33,091 bases of DNA from Phenylobacterium sp. (lineage in GTDB: Bacteria; Pseudomonadota; Alphaproteobacteria; Caulobacterales; Caulobacteraceae). The stretch lies in assembly GCF_030681155.1 (NCBI RefSeq), contig NZ_JAUXXE010000006.1:1-33091 (forward strand), in the 5' to 3' direction. Of the stretch, positions 1 through 7,035 are shown one piece after another. Every line of letters starts with the position of its first letter. The first letter of the stretch is position 1. Under the pieces are notes generated by a model. The model worked only from the letters and a program-made list of their open reading frames with translations. It was not told where the DNA came from and searched no databases. The position numbers were made by a program, and so were the translations under genes.

Positions 1-272
1 AAGAAGCCCCGATGACGGCCTTCATCCGCAAGTCCGACCTGTCCCGCGACCGTGGCGATCAGCGCCCCGAGCGCTTCGCCGTGGGTGACCGCGTCGACGC
101 CCAGATCACGAGCATCGACAAGGCTGCCCGCCGCGTCGCGCTGTCGATCAAGGCTCTGGAAATGGCCGACGAGAAGGAAGCCATCGAGCAGTTCGGGTCT
201 TCGGACTCGGGCGCCTCGCTGGGCGACATCCTCGGCGCGGCTCTTCGCGAGAAGAACGCCGGCAAGGACTAA
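1..272 (+). CDS. rpsA: 30S ribosomal protein S1, C-terminal end (partial)
   Basis: The window opens inside this gene. The reading frame runs from base 3 to a TAA at 270-272. The visible 89 or so residues hold the end of the last S1 RNA-binding repeat (phrases such as VGDRVDAQITSID and RRVALSIKALE), followed by the acidic, alanine-rich tail ending in LGAALREKNAGKD. S1 binds mRNA on the small ribosomal subunit and helps initiate translation. The usual neighbour ihfB follows, and a strong intrinsic terminator lies 30 bp downstream. The ATG at 12 is an internal methionine, not a start. The family call rests on the S1 motif, the characteristic C-terminus and the rpsA-ihfB context. Confidence 0.93.
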   Translation, partial: EAPMTAFIRKSDLSRDRGDQRPERFAVGDRVDAQITSIDKAARRVALSIKALEMADEKEAIEQFGSSDSGASLGDILGAALREKNAGKD

Positions 273-303
273 GCTTCAAGGCGGCTAGTATCGCCTAGAG
301 CTG

Positions 304-340
304 ACGGCGGATCGGGAAACCGGTCCGCCGTTTTCTTTTC
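304..340 (+). terminator. Intrinsic terminator after rpsA
   Basis: An 8-bp perfect stem, ACGGCGGA (304-311) with TCCGCCGT (324-331), has extra CGG/CCG pairing inside the loop and is followed by a T-rich run (TTTTCTTTT, 331-339). This is the classic layout of a Rho-independent terminator and ends the rpsA transcript. Confidence 0.88.
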
Positions 341-513
341 CGCCCCGTCGTTGTCGGCGCCTGATCTTTCGGGGCCTCAAACGGCGGCGGGCGGGATCTA
401 AAGCGATCACGGTACAATATGTGCGTGCAATCGACCCGCTTTGCGCCTTGAACATCGGGCGGGACTCGACCATGGTCCCGCTCGCTCCCGGCGCTTTCCG
501 GGGGAACCGCCTG
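341..513. other. Intergenic region between rpsA terminator and ihfB promoter
   Basis: No convincing gene is visible. A 7-bp inverted repeat, GCGGGAC (459-465) with GTCCCGC (475-481), brackets a GACTC site (463-467), which is a GANTC sequence of the CcrM methylation type. A second GACTC lies at 572-576, just before ihfB. A small RNA or upstream regulatory site is possible, but nothing in the sequence proves it. Confidence 0.4.
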
Positions 514-538
514 TTGGCGAAGTACTTGCTGCTAGTTG
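514..538 (+). promoter_or_regulatory. Probable ihfB promoter (Caulobacter housekeeping type)
   Basis: TTGGCG (514-519), an 11-bp spacer and GCTAGTTG (531-538) fit the known Caulobacter sigma-73 pattern TTGaCg-N10-14-GCTAnAwC well. A transcript would begin about 545, leaving a leader of roughly 40 bases before ihfB. The leader has a small hairpin, AGCCGT (549-554) with ACGGCT (562-567). Motif match only. Confidence 0.55.
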
Positions 539-586
539 AACGCCTATGAGCCGTCTCCCCAACGGCTCGGGGACTCGGAAATAGGC

Positions 587-868
587 ATGATCAAGTCGGA
601 ACTTATCGCCCATCTGGCGGAAGAGAACCCGCATCTAACCCAGCGCGACATCGAGCGTGTGGTCGGCGTTATTCTTGAACGCATGATCCAGGCGCTCGAG
701 ACGGACGGTCGGGTGGAGTTGCGAGGCTTTGGAGCCCTGTCGGTCCGTTCGCGGGACGCCCGCGCTGGCCGCAACCCACGAACCGGCGAGGCCGTCGATG
801 TGCGCGCCAAGCACGTACCGTTCTTCAAGAGCGGTAAGGAGCTTCGCGAGCGGCTGAACGCCGACTAG
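587..868 (+). CDS. ihfB: Integration host factor subunit beta
   Basis: The 93-residue product is a nucleoid DNA-bending protein of the HU/IHF family. It pairs with IHF-alpha to make sharp bends used in transcription, replication initiation and recombination. The family signature lies in the second half: [12 protein letters not shown] is the DNA-intercalating arm, followed by [15 protein letters not shown]. The opening [13 protein letters not shown] is typical of IHF-beta. The start at 587 gives the normal family length and has GGAA six bases upstream; a TTG at 536 would add an atypical extension. The position after rpsA supports beta rather than alpha or HU. Two GANTC sites upstream (463-467, 572-576) could make expression sensitive to methylation, but this is inference. 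Confidence 0.94.
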   Translation: MIKSELIAHLAEENPHLTQRDIERVVGVILERMIQALETDGRVELRGFGALSVRSRDARAGRNPRTGEAVDVRAKHVPFFKSGKELRERLNAD

Positions 869-945
869 CGACCTGTGCGTTTACGGTTGACCAGCGGGAA
901 CGGCGCAGCCGATCCTGGCGCCCCTTTGTGATCAACGGTGGACCC

Positions 946-1353
946 ATGGGCATCTTCTCGGAATTCCGCGAGTTCATCGCGCGCGGCAATGTCATCGACC
1001 TCGCGGTCGGCGTGATTATCGGCGCGTCGTTCAACAAGATCGTCGACAGCCTAGTCAATCAGGTCGTCATGCCGCCGATCGGCCTGCTGATGGGCGGGCT
1101 GGACTTCTCAAAGCTGCAGTGGGTGCTGCGACCCGACGATCCGGCGACGACCGTGAACGAACTGGTGGCGATCCAGTACGGCGCCTTCATCAACACCTTG
1201 ATCCAGTTCCTGATCGTGGCCTGGGTCGTGTTCATGCTGATCAAAGGCGTCAACACCCTGCGTCGCCAGCAGGCCGAGGCGCCGGCGCCGGAAGCCCCTA
1301 CGCCCAGCGAAACGCTGCTCGTCGAGATCCGCGACCTTCTGAAGAACCGCTAA
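946..1353 (+). CDS. mscL: Large-conductance mechanosensitive channel
   Basis: The 135-residue inner-membrane protein forms a pentameric pore that opens under membrane tension to release solutes during hypo-osmotic shock. It starts with the amphipathic N-terminal helix MGIFSEFREFIARG, then the pore-lining first membrane helix (NVIDLAVGVIIGASFNKIV, about residues 15-33). A periplasmic loop follows, then the second helix (about 75-98, IQFLIVAWVVFMLI) and a cytoplasmic bundle ending in LLVEIRDLLKNR. The length is normal for MscL. I chose ATG 946, which has GGTGGA at 937-942, over the in-frame GTG at 928. The gap to ihfB is 77 bp and holds TTGACC (887-892), but no clear -10 element. Confidence 0.95.
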   Translation: MGIFSEFREFIARGNVIDLAVGVIIGASFNKIVDSLVNQVVMPPIGLLMGGLDFSKLQWVLRPDDPATTVNELVAIQYGAFINTLIQFLIVAWVVFMLIKGVNTLRRQQAEAPAPEAPTPSETLLVEIRDLLKNR

Positions 1354-1394
1354 TCGGCCTTGGCTTGGCGCGCGTGACGCCCTAACTCCGTGTG

Positions 1395-2039
1395 ATGACG
1401 CCGCGCGCCAAGATCTGTGGACTTTCAACGCCCGAGGCGGTGCGCGCCGCCTTGGACGGCCGCGCGACGCACATCGGGTTCGTGTTCTTCGCCAAAAGTC
1501 CGCGCGACATCGAACCAGAGGCGGCCGATCGCCTGGCCGAGCCCGCGCGTGCGGCGGGCGTGAAGATCGCCGCGGTGACGGTCGATCCGGACGATGTCCT
1601 GCTGGACCGGCTCATGGCCACGCTCAAGCCCGACTTCATCCAGCTCCACGGCCGCGAAACACCGGCCCGCGTCCGCCAGATCGGCGTCCGCACCGGCGCC
1701 GGGATCATCAAGGCGCTGGCGGTTTCGGATGCTTCCGACATCGAGGCCGCCCGGACCTATGAGACCGTCGTCGATCACCTGATGTTCGACGCCAAGCCGC
1801 CCAAGGACGCGATCCTGCCCGGCGGCACCGGCTCGCGCTTCGACTGGACCCTGACCGCCGGACGTCGTTTCGAGCGGCCCTGGTTCCTCGCCGGGGGCCT
1901 CGATCCCTGGAATGTAAGCGAGGCTATGCGGCTGTCCGGCGCGCCGCTGGTGGACGTTTCCACTGGCGTGGAGCGTGGTCCCGGACTAAAGGACGCGGCC
2001 TTGATCACGGCGTTTCTAGACGCTGTCCGCCGCGCTTGA
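1395..2039 (+). CDS. trpF: Phosphoribosylanthranilate isomerase
   Basis: This enzyme catalyses the third step of tryptophan synthesis, the Amadori rearrangement of N-(5-phosphoribosyl)anthranilate to CdRP, in the cytoplasm. The (beta/alpha)8 barrel begins with [11 protein letters not shown], which holds the general-base cysteine (Cys8 from this start). It ends with the phosphate-binding segments [11 protein letters not shown] and [10 protein letters not shown], the latter with the catalytic aspartate. The length of 214 residues is normal. Neither the GTG at 1392 nor the ATG at 1395 has a clear Shine-Dalgarno sequence, so the start could be either. It is the first of the trpF-trpB-trpA set, and its TGA overlaps the trpB start. 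Confidence 0.94.
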   Translation: MTPRAKICGLSTPEAVRAALDGRATHIGFVFFAKSPRDIEPEAADRLAEPARAAGVKIAAVTVDPDDVLLDRLMATLKPDFIQLHGRETPARVRQIGVRTGAGIIKALAVSDASDIEAARTYETVVDHLMFDAKPPKDAILPGGTGSRFDWTLTAGRRFERPWFLAGGLDPWNVSEAMRLSGAPLVDVSTGVERGPGLKDAALITAFLDAVRRA

Positions 2040-3274
2040 AGTTGCAAAGCCCCGTGAACGCTCCAGCTAAACCCAACGATTACACCGCCTATCCCGACGC
2101 CGCAGGGCGCTTCGGCGACTTCGGCGGCCGCTATGTGCCCGAGACCCTGATGCCGCTGGTCCATGACCTGGACGCGGCGTACAGCGCGGCCAAGGCCGAT
2201 CCAGCGTTCCAGGCGGAATTGTCGAGCTTCCTGACCCATTATGTGGGGCGTCCCAGCCCGCTCTATTACGCCGAGCGGCTGACCGAGCACTTCGGCGGCG
2301 CGAAGATCTATCTGAAGCGCGAGGAGCTGAACCACACGGGCTCGCACAAGATCAACAACTGCATGGGCCAGATCCTGCTGGCCCGCCGAATGGGCAAGAC
2401 CCGGATCATCGCCGAGACCGGCGCGGGTCAACATGGCGTGGCCACCGCCACCGTCTGCGCCCGGTTTGGCCTGCCCTGCGTGGTCTATATGGGCGCGGTG
2501 GACGTGGAGCGGCAAAAGCCCAACGTCTTCCGCATGAACCTGCTCGGCGCCCAGGTTGAGCCGGTGACCTCCGGATCGGCGACCTTGAAGGACGCCATGA
2601 ACGAGGCCCTTCGCGACTGGGTCACGAATGTCCATGATACCTATTATCTGATCGGCACCGCGGCTGGCATGCACCCCTATCCAGAGATGGTGCGCGACTT
2701 CCAATCGGTCATCGGCCAGGAAACCCGCCGCCAGGTGATGGAAATGGAAGGCCGTCTGCCCGACGCCGTAGTGGCGTGCGTGGGCGGGGGCTCCAACGCG
2801 ATCGGCCTGTTCCACCCGTTCCTCAACGACGAGGGCGTTCAGCTCTTCGGGGTCGAGGCGGCGGGCGAGGGCATGGAAACCGGCAAACACGCCGCCGCCA
2901 TCAATGGCGGCCGACCAGGCGTCCTGCACGGCAACATGACCTATCTGCTGCAGGACGACGAAGGCCAGATCACTGAGGCGCACTCGATCTCCGCGGGCCT
3001 CGACTATCCCGGCATCGGCCCGGAACATTCCTGGCTGCACGATGTTGGCCGCGCGACCTATCTGACCGCCACCGACACCGAATCGCTCGACGCCTTCAAG
3101 CTGTGCGCCGAGCTGGAAGGCATCCTGCCGGCCATCGAGTCGGCCCACGCCCTGGCGCGTCTGCCGGATGTTGCCAAGCAGGTCGGCAAGGGCGGTATTG
3201 TGGTGCTGAACCTGTCGGGCCGTGGCGATAAGGACGTGGCCACCGTCGCCGCGCATCTGGGACGCACGATTTGA
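2036..3274 (+). CDS. trpB: Tryptophan synthase beta chain
   Basis: TrpB condenses indole, channelled from TrpA, with serine to make tryptophan, using PLP. The PLP lysine is Lys105 in HTGSHKINN, and the phosphate-binding GGGSNA loop lies near residue 245. [10 protein letters not shown] and the closing NLSGRGDKD segment are also present. The start is uncertain. TTG at 2036 overlaps the trpF stop as TTGA and gives 412 residues. GTG at 2054 gives 406 residues, close to the usual alphaproteobacterial length. No strong ribosome site precedes either. I favour TTG because the same TTGA overlap starts trpA. It forms the alpha2-beta2 complex with the next gene. Confidence 0.96.
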   Translation: MKLQSPVNAPAKPNDYTAYPDAAGRFGDFGGRYVPETLMPLVHDLDAAYSAAKADPAFQAELSSFLTHYVGRPSPLYYAERLTEHFGGAKIYLKREELNHTGSHKINNCMGQILLARRMGKTRIIAETGAGQHGVATATVCARFGLPCVVYMGAVDVERQKPNVFRMNLLGAQVEPVTSGSATLKDAMNEALRDWVTNVHDTYYLIGTAAGMHPYPEMVRDFQSVIGQETRRQVMEMEGRLPDAVVACVGGGSNAIGLFHPFLNDEGVQLFGVEAAGEGMETGKHAAAINGGRPGVLHGNMTYLLQDDEGQITEAHSISAGLDYPGIGPEHSWLHDVGRATYLTATDTESLDAFKLCAELEGILPAIESAHALARLPDVAKQVGKGGIVVLNLSGRGDKDVATVAAHLGRTI

Positions 3275-4104
3275 CCAAGGCCCGCATCGACGCGCGCTTC
3301 GCCGCACTGAAAGCCGAGGGCCGCGCGGCCTTCGTGACCTACATCATGGCCGGCGATCCCGACTACGCCACCGGCCTGGAGATCCTGAAAGGCCTGCCGG
3401 CCGCCGGCGCCGATGTCATCGAGGTCGGTTTCCCGTTCTCCGATCCGATGGCCGAGGGCCCGCCGATCCAGCGCGCCGCTCTGCGGGCCTTGGACAACGG
3501 CATGACGCTTTCCAAGACCTTGGCGATGATCGCCGAGTTTCGGCAGGGCGATCAGACGACGCCGATCATCCTGATGGGTTACGCCAACCCGTTGATCAAT
3601 CGGGGGTTTGAGACCTTCGCGCGTGATGCGGGTCAGGCCGGCGTTGATGGCCTGATCGTCGTGGACATCCCGCCGGAAGAGGCCGATCCGTTGGCCGATG
3701 CCCTGGACGCCGAACAACTCTCGCTGCTGCTGCTGTCGACGCCGACCAGCGACGATGCGCGCTTGAAGGTGATCCTGCGCCGGACCTCGGGCTTTGCCTA
3801 CTACGTCTCGGTGGCAGGCGTCACCGGCGTGAAGGAGGCGGACGCCGATGTCGTCGCGCCGCATGTCGAACGGGTGCGCGCCGCCAGCGGCCTGCCCGTT
3901 GCGGTCGGCTTCGGCATCAAAACGCCAGAGCGTGCGGCGGCCATCGCGCGTGTCGCCGACGGCGTCGTCGTCGGCTCGGCCCTGGTCGAAGAGATTGCTA
4001 CAGGCTTGGCAATGAACGAACCTGTGACTGACCGGGTTCTTTCCAAAGTCGAATCCTTGGCTAAGGCTGTGCGCTCCGCGCGAGTCGAAAGCCTCTCGGT
4101 GTAG
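3271..4104 (+). CDS. trpA: Tryptophan synthase alpha chain
   Basis: TrpA cleaves indole-3-glycerol phosphate to indole and glyceraldehyde 3-phosphate and passes indole to TrpB. The 277-residue TIM barrel carries the catalytic glutamate Glu51 in [12 protein letters not shown], plus the phosphate-binding segments VGFGIKTPE and VVGSALVE. The second catalytic acid, aspartate in the usual FSDPxADGP motif (Asp60 in E. coli), is glutamate here: FSDPMAEGP, Glu62. This is a conservative but notable change. The TTG start overlaps the trpB stop (TTGA), with GGGA about eight bases upstream, which implies translational coupling. accD follows after 6 bp, so it is likely in the same transcript. Confidence 0.95.
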   Translation: MTKARIDARFAALKAEGRAAFVTYIMAGDPDYATGLEILKGLPAAGADVIEVGFPFSDPMAEGPPIQRAALRALDNGMTLSKTLAMIAEFRQGDQTTPIILMGYANPLINRGFETFARDAGQAGVDGLIVVDIPPEEADPLADALDAEQLSLLLLSTPTSDDARLKVILRRTSGFAYYVSVAGVTGVKEADADVVAPHVERVRAASGLPVAVGFGIKTPERAAAIARVADGVVVGSALVEEIATGLAMNEPVTDRVLSKVESLAKAVRSARVESLSV

Positions 4105-4110
4105 AACCCC

Positions 4111-5043
4111 ATGGCGATGGCTGAACAGCGAAACGACAAGTCCGGTAAGGGGCCCCAGGGTCCGAAAGAGCGGCGCGGCTGGCTGTCGCGCATTGCGCCC
4201 GGCGTGCGCAACCTCGTCACCAAGCGCGAGACGCCCGAGAACCTCTGGGTGAAGTGCCCGGACACCGGCGAGATGATCTACCGCTCGGACCTGGAAGCCG
4301 CCCTTTGGGTGACGCCGTCCGGCAATCATATGCGGATCGGCGCTGAGCAGCGCCTTCGCTACACCTTCGACGACGGTCAGTACGAGAAGATCGAGGCGCC
4401 CAAGGGCGTGGTCGACGATCCGCTGAAATTCCCCGACGAGCGGCCCTACATCGATCGCCTCAAGGCGGCACGGAAGGCCAGCGGCGCGCAAGACGCGATG
4501 AGCAGCGGCTTTGGCAAGATTCATGGCCAGCCAGCCGTGGTCTCGGTCCAGGACTTCAGCTTCATGGGCGGTTCGCTCAGCATGGGCGTGGGCGAGGCCT
4601 TCATCAAGGCCGCCCAGGAAGCCGTGCGTCGTGAAGTCCCCTACGTGATCTTCACCGCCGCCGGCGGCGCGCGCATGCAGGAAGGCGCGCTGGCGCTGAT
4701 GCAGATGGCCCGCACGACCCTGGCCCTCAATGAGGTCAAGGCCGCCGGCTTGCCCTACATCGTGGTCCTCACCGATCCGACGACGGGCGGGGTCACCGCG
4801 TCTTACGCCATGCTGGGCGACATCCACCTGGCCGAGCCGAACGCCATGGTCGCCTTCGCTGGCCGCCGGGTGATCGAGCAGACCATCCGCGAAGTCCTGC
4901 CGCCCGGCTTCCAGCGCGCAGAGTTCCTGGTGGAACGCGGCCAAGTCGACCGCGTGGTCAACCGCGCCGAGATCCCCGCCGTCCTTGGCTCGATCCTGGA
5001 AACCCTGATGAAGGGACGTGAGCGTTCGAAGCGCGCGGCCTAG
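4111..5043 (+). CDS. accD: Acetyl-CoA carboxylase carboxyltransferase subunit beta
   Basis: AccD pairs with AccA to transfer CO2 from biotin to acetyl-CoA, the first committed step of fatty-acid synthesis. The crotonase-like carboxyltransferase core is clear: GGSLSMGVGEAF, TAAGGARMQEGA, DPTTGGVTASYA and GRRVIEQTIRE. The 310-residue length is normal. The N-terminal zinc ribbon is degenerate. At the four positions that hold cysteine in E. coli there are Cys49, Thr52, Thr68 and Gly71, with spacing kept (KCPDTGE and VTPSGNHMRI), so a four-cysteine zinc site cannot form. An in-frame ATG at 4117 is an alternative start. It lies between trpA and folC, an arrangement common in alphaproteobacteria. 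Confidence 0.95.
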   Translation: MAMAEQRNDKSGKGPQGPKERRGWLSRIAPGVRNLVTKRETPENLWVKCPDTGEMIYRSDLEAALWVTPSGNHMRIGAEQRLRYTFDDGQYEKIEAPKGVVDDPLKFPDERPYIDRLKAARKASGAQDAMSSGFGKIHGQPAVVSVQDFSFMGGSLSMGVGEAFIKAAQEAVRREVPYVIFTAAGGARMQEGALALMQMARTTLALNEVKAAGLPYIVVLTDPTTGGVTASYAMLGDIHLAEPNAMVAFAGRRVIEQTIREVLPPGFQRAEFLVERGQVDRVVNRAEIPAVLGSILETLMKGRERSKRAA

Positions 5044-5047
5044 CTGA

Positions 5048-5192
5048 CCGGCTCCCGGTGAAAGCCGGGGCCCTTCCAATGCATCTGGAGCTTTACGCCG
5101 TAGCGGGGAGCTCTATGACCTTGGCCACGGCCTTCGTCGGCACGACCGGCGACGGGGCCAGGTCCAATCGCGAGCTTGCCGCCGATGTATGA
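5048..5192 (+). other. accD-folC leader with a short overlapping ORF
   Basis: The 141-base gap after accD holds a small hairpin, CCGGCT (5048-5053) with AGCCGG (5063-5068). It also holds a 25-codon ORF, ATG at 5115 to TGA at 5190-5192, preceded by GGGGAG (5105-5110) at good spacing. The ORF ends five bases past the folC ATG at 5185, in another frame, so its translation could couple to folC. The predicted peptide (MTLATAFVGTTGDGARS...) matches nothing I recognise. It may be a coupling leader or chance. Confidence 0.35.
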
Positions 5193-6504
5193 TCCGATCC
5201 GCGCCTCCGACGAGGTGATCCTGCGGCTGCGCGCCAACCATCCGTCGCTGATCGACCTTACGACCGGCCGCGTCGAGCGGCTGCTCGACGCCCTGGGCAA
5301 TCCTGAGAAACGTCTGCCGCCGGTGATCCACGTGGCGGGGACGAACGGCAAGGGTTCGACCGTCGCCTATCTGCGGGCGATCGCCGAGGCGGCGGGCCTG
5401 CGGGTCCACGCCATCACCTCTCCGCACCTTGTCCGTTTCGCTGAGCGTATCCGCCTGGCCGGGACCCTGATCACCGACGAGCAACTCTCGGCGCTGATCG
5501 ACAAGGTCGAAGTGGCCAACGCCGGCCAACCTATCAGCTTCTTCGAGATCACGACGGTGCTGGCGATCCAGGCCTTCGCCGAGACGCCCGCCGATCTCTG
5601 CATCGTCGAGGTCGGCCTGGGCGGCCGGTTCGACGCCACCAACATCTTCGCCGCGCCCGCCGTGAGCGTCATTACCCCGGTCGACTACGATCATCTGGAG
5701 ATGCTCGGCCCCGAGCTCTCCAAGATCGCCTGGGAGAAGGCCGGGATCATCAAGCAGGGCCGCCCGGTCGTCATCGCCCGCCAGATGGAAGAGGGCGAAG
5801 AGGTCATCCTAGATGAGGCGCAGAAGCTGTCGGCCCCCGCCACCCTGATGGGCCGCGACTTCGACGCCTGGGAGGAGCGCGGCCGCCTGCTCGTGCAGAT
5901 GCCAGATCAGCTCTATGACTTGCCGGCCCCGAGCCTGTTCGGCGGCTATCAGTTCGCCAACGCCGGGCTGGCGGTCGCCGCCGCCCTGGCCTTGAAAGAT
6001 CCTCGCATTGACGAAGACGCCCTGGCCAAGGGGGTTTCCAGCGCCGTCTGGCCCGCGCGCTTCCAGCGCCTGACGGACGGCCCGATGGCGCGGCTGGCGG
6101 CCGAGCGCGGGTCTGATCTGTGGCTCGATGGGGGGCACAATCCTCATGCCGGCCGCGCCCTGGCAGAAGCGGCTGGCCGCTTGGTGGCCCGTGATCCCCG
6201 GCCGTTGGTGCTGGTCGCGGCGATGTTCGCCCGCAAGGACGCCCTGGGCTTCTTCCAGCCGTTCGCGGACCTGAAGCCGCACGTTTTCACCACGACATTT
6301 GACTCACCAAACGCGGCCCCCACCGACGAGCTGACAGCGGCCGCTATTGAAGCGGGTTTGAGCGCTGAAGCGGTTGGAAATGTCGAGGAGGGTCTGCGGC
6401 GGGCCTTGGCTATACCCGGGCCCGCGCCGCATGTGCTGATCTGCGGCGGATTGCATTTCGCGGGCGAAGTGCTGGCCATGAGCCCGGAGACCTGGCCGAG
6501 CTAA
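5185..6504 (+). CDS. folC: Bifunctional folylpolyglutamate synthase / dihydrofolate synthase
   Basis: FolC joins glutamate to dihydropteroate to make dihydrofolate, and adds further glutamates to reduced folates, using ATP. The 439-residue protein shows the Mur-ligase-like P-loop HVAGTNGKGST near residue 50, then ITSPHLVRFAERI. The segment VEVGLGGRFDATN and the C-terminal domain motif LWLDGGHNPHAG near residue 315 follow. ATG 5185 is preferred; an in-frame TTG at 5176 would add three residues. No strong Shine-Dalgarno sequence precedes it, which fits coupling to the short upstream ORF. Its TAA begins the palindromic repeat that separates it from convergent trxA. Confidence 0.94.
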   Translation: MYDPIRASDEVILRLRANHPSLIDLTTGRVERLLDALGNPEKRLPPVIHVAGTNGKGSTVAYLRAIAEAAGLRVHAITSPHLVRFAERIRLAGTLITDEQLSALIDKVEVANAGQPISFFEITTVLAIQAFAETPADLCIVEVGLGGRFDATNIFAAPAVSVITPVDYDHLEMLGPELSKIAWEKAGIIKQGRPVVIARQMEEGEEVILDEAQKLSAPATLMGRDFDAWEERGRLLVQMPDQLYDLPAPSLFGGYQFANAGLAVAAALALKDPRIDEDALAKGVSSAVWPARFQRLTDGPMARLAAERGSDLWLDGGHNPHAGRALAEAAGRLVARDPRPLVLVAAMFARKDALGFFQPFADLKPHVFTTTFDSPNAAPTDELTAAAIEAGLSAEAVGNVEEGLRRALAIPGPAPHVLICGGLHFAGEVLAMSPETWPS

Positions 6505-6630
6505 GCCCCCTCAGTCGGCTTCGCCGACAGCTCCCCCCGAGGGGGAGCACCTAAGAAATAGATCCTCCCCCAGCGCGAAGCGCGAACTGGGGGAGGTGGA
6601 TCGACATGAAATGTCGAGACGGAGGGGGCT
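6504..6630. repeat. Composite palindromic intergenic repeat between folC and trxA
   Basis: The element begins AGCCCCCTC (6504-6512) and ends with the matching GAGGGGGCT (6622-6630), so its ends pair. Inside are four hairpins in a row: GTCGGC/GCCGAC (6514-6528), CTCCCC/GGGGAG (about 6531-6547), CCTCCCCCAG/CTGGGGGAGG (6564-6573 and 6587-6596, with inner CGCG/CGCG), and CGACAT/ATGTCG (6602-6616). It fills the whole gap between two convergent genes. It looks like the mobile-type palindromic repeats scattered in alphaproteobacterial genomes, and could stabilise or end both transcripts. Only one copy is present in this window. Confidence 0.8.
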
Positions 6631-6631
6631 C

Positions 6632-6955
6632 TTAGACCCCAGCCTCGTTCAGCCATTCCAGGATCTTCTGCTTGGGCATGGCGCCGACCTTCATCGAGGC
6701 CATCTGGCCGCCCTTGAACAGCATCATTGTCGGGATGCCGCGCACGCCGTAGCGCGAGGGGGTGGTCGGGCTGTCTTCGATGTTCAGCTTGGCCACGGTG
6801 ACCTGATCGCCGAGTTCAATGGCGATCTGCTCCAGGGCAGGGGCGATCTGCTTGCACGGGCCGCACCACTCGGCCCAGAAATCCACCAGGACAGGCTTGG
6901 TGGCCTGCAGAACGTCCTTGTCGAAGGACTCGTCGGTGACCGTCACGGTGCTCAT
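6632..6955 (-). CDS. trxA: Thioredoxin
   Basis: This is a cytoplasmic thiol-disulfide reductant for ribonucleotide reductase and other targets, reduced by thioredoxin reductase. The 107-residue protein has the exact active site WCGPC (Cys31, Cys34), the buried Asp25 in VDFWAEW, and the cis-proline segment RGIPTMMLFKGG. GAGGAG precedes the ATG at a good distance. It is the last gene of the minus-strand run, 80 bp after addA. That gap contains a GACTC site (6997-7001), so a separate promoter is possible. Confidence 0.96.
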   Translation of the reverse strand: MSTVTVTDESFDKDVLQATKPVLVDFWAEWCGPCKQIAPALEQIAIELGDQVTVAKLNIEDSPTTPSRYGVRGIPTMMLFKGGQMASMKVGAMPKQKILEWLNEAGV

Positions 6956-7035
6956 GAAAAGCTCCTCATAGCGCGGCCTGGAAAACGCGTGGCCGCGACT
7001 CTCGATCCGCGATGTAAGCGGGCAAGCCCTAGGTA

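Noticed and set aside
1775..5079. Long minus-strand open frames (1775-3307 and 3058-5079) opposite trpB, trpA and accD
   Set aside because: They lie fully antisense to secure genes and have His/Gly/Arg-rich, motif-free translations, typical shadows of GC-rich codon bias.
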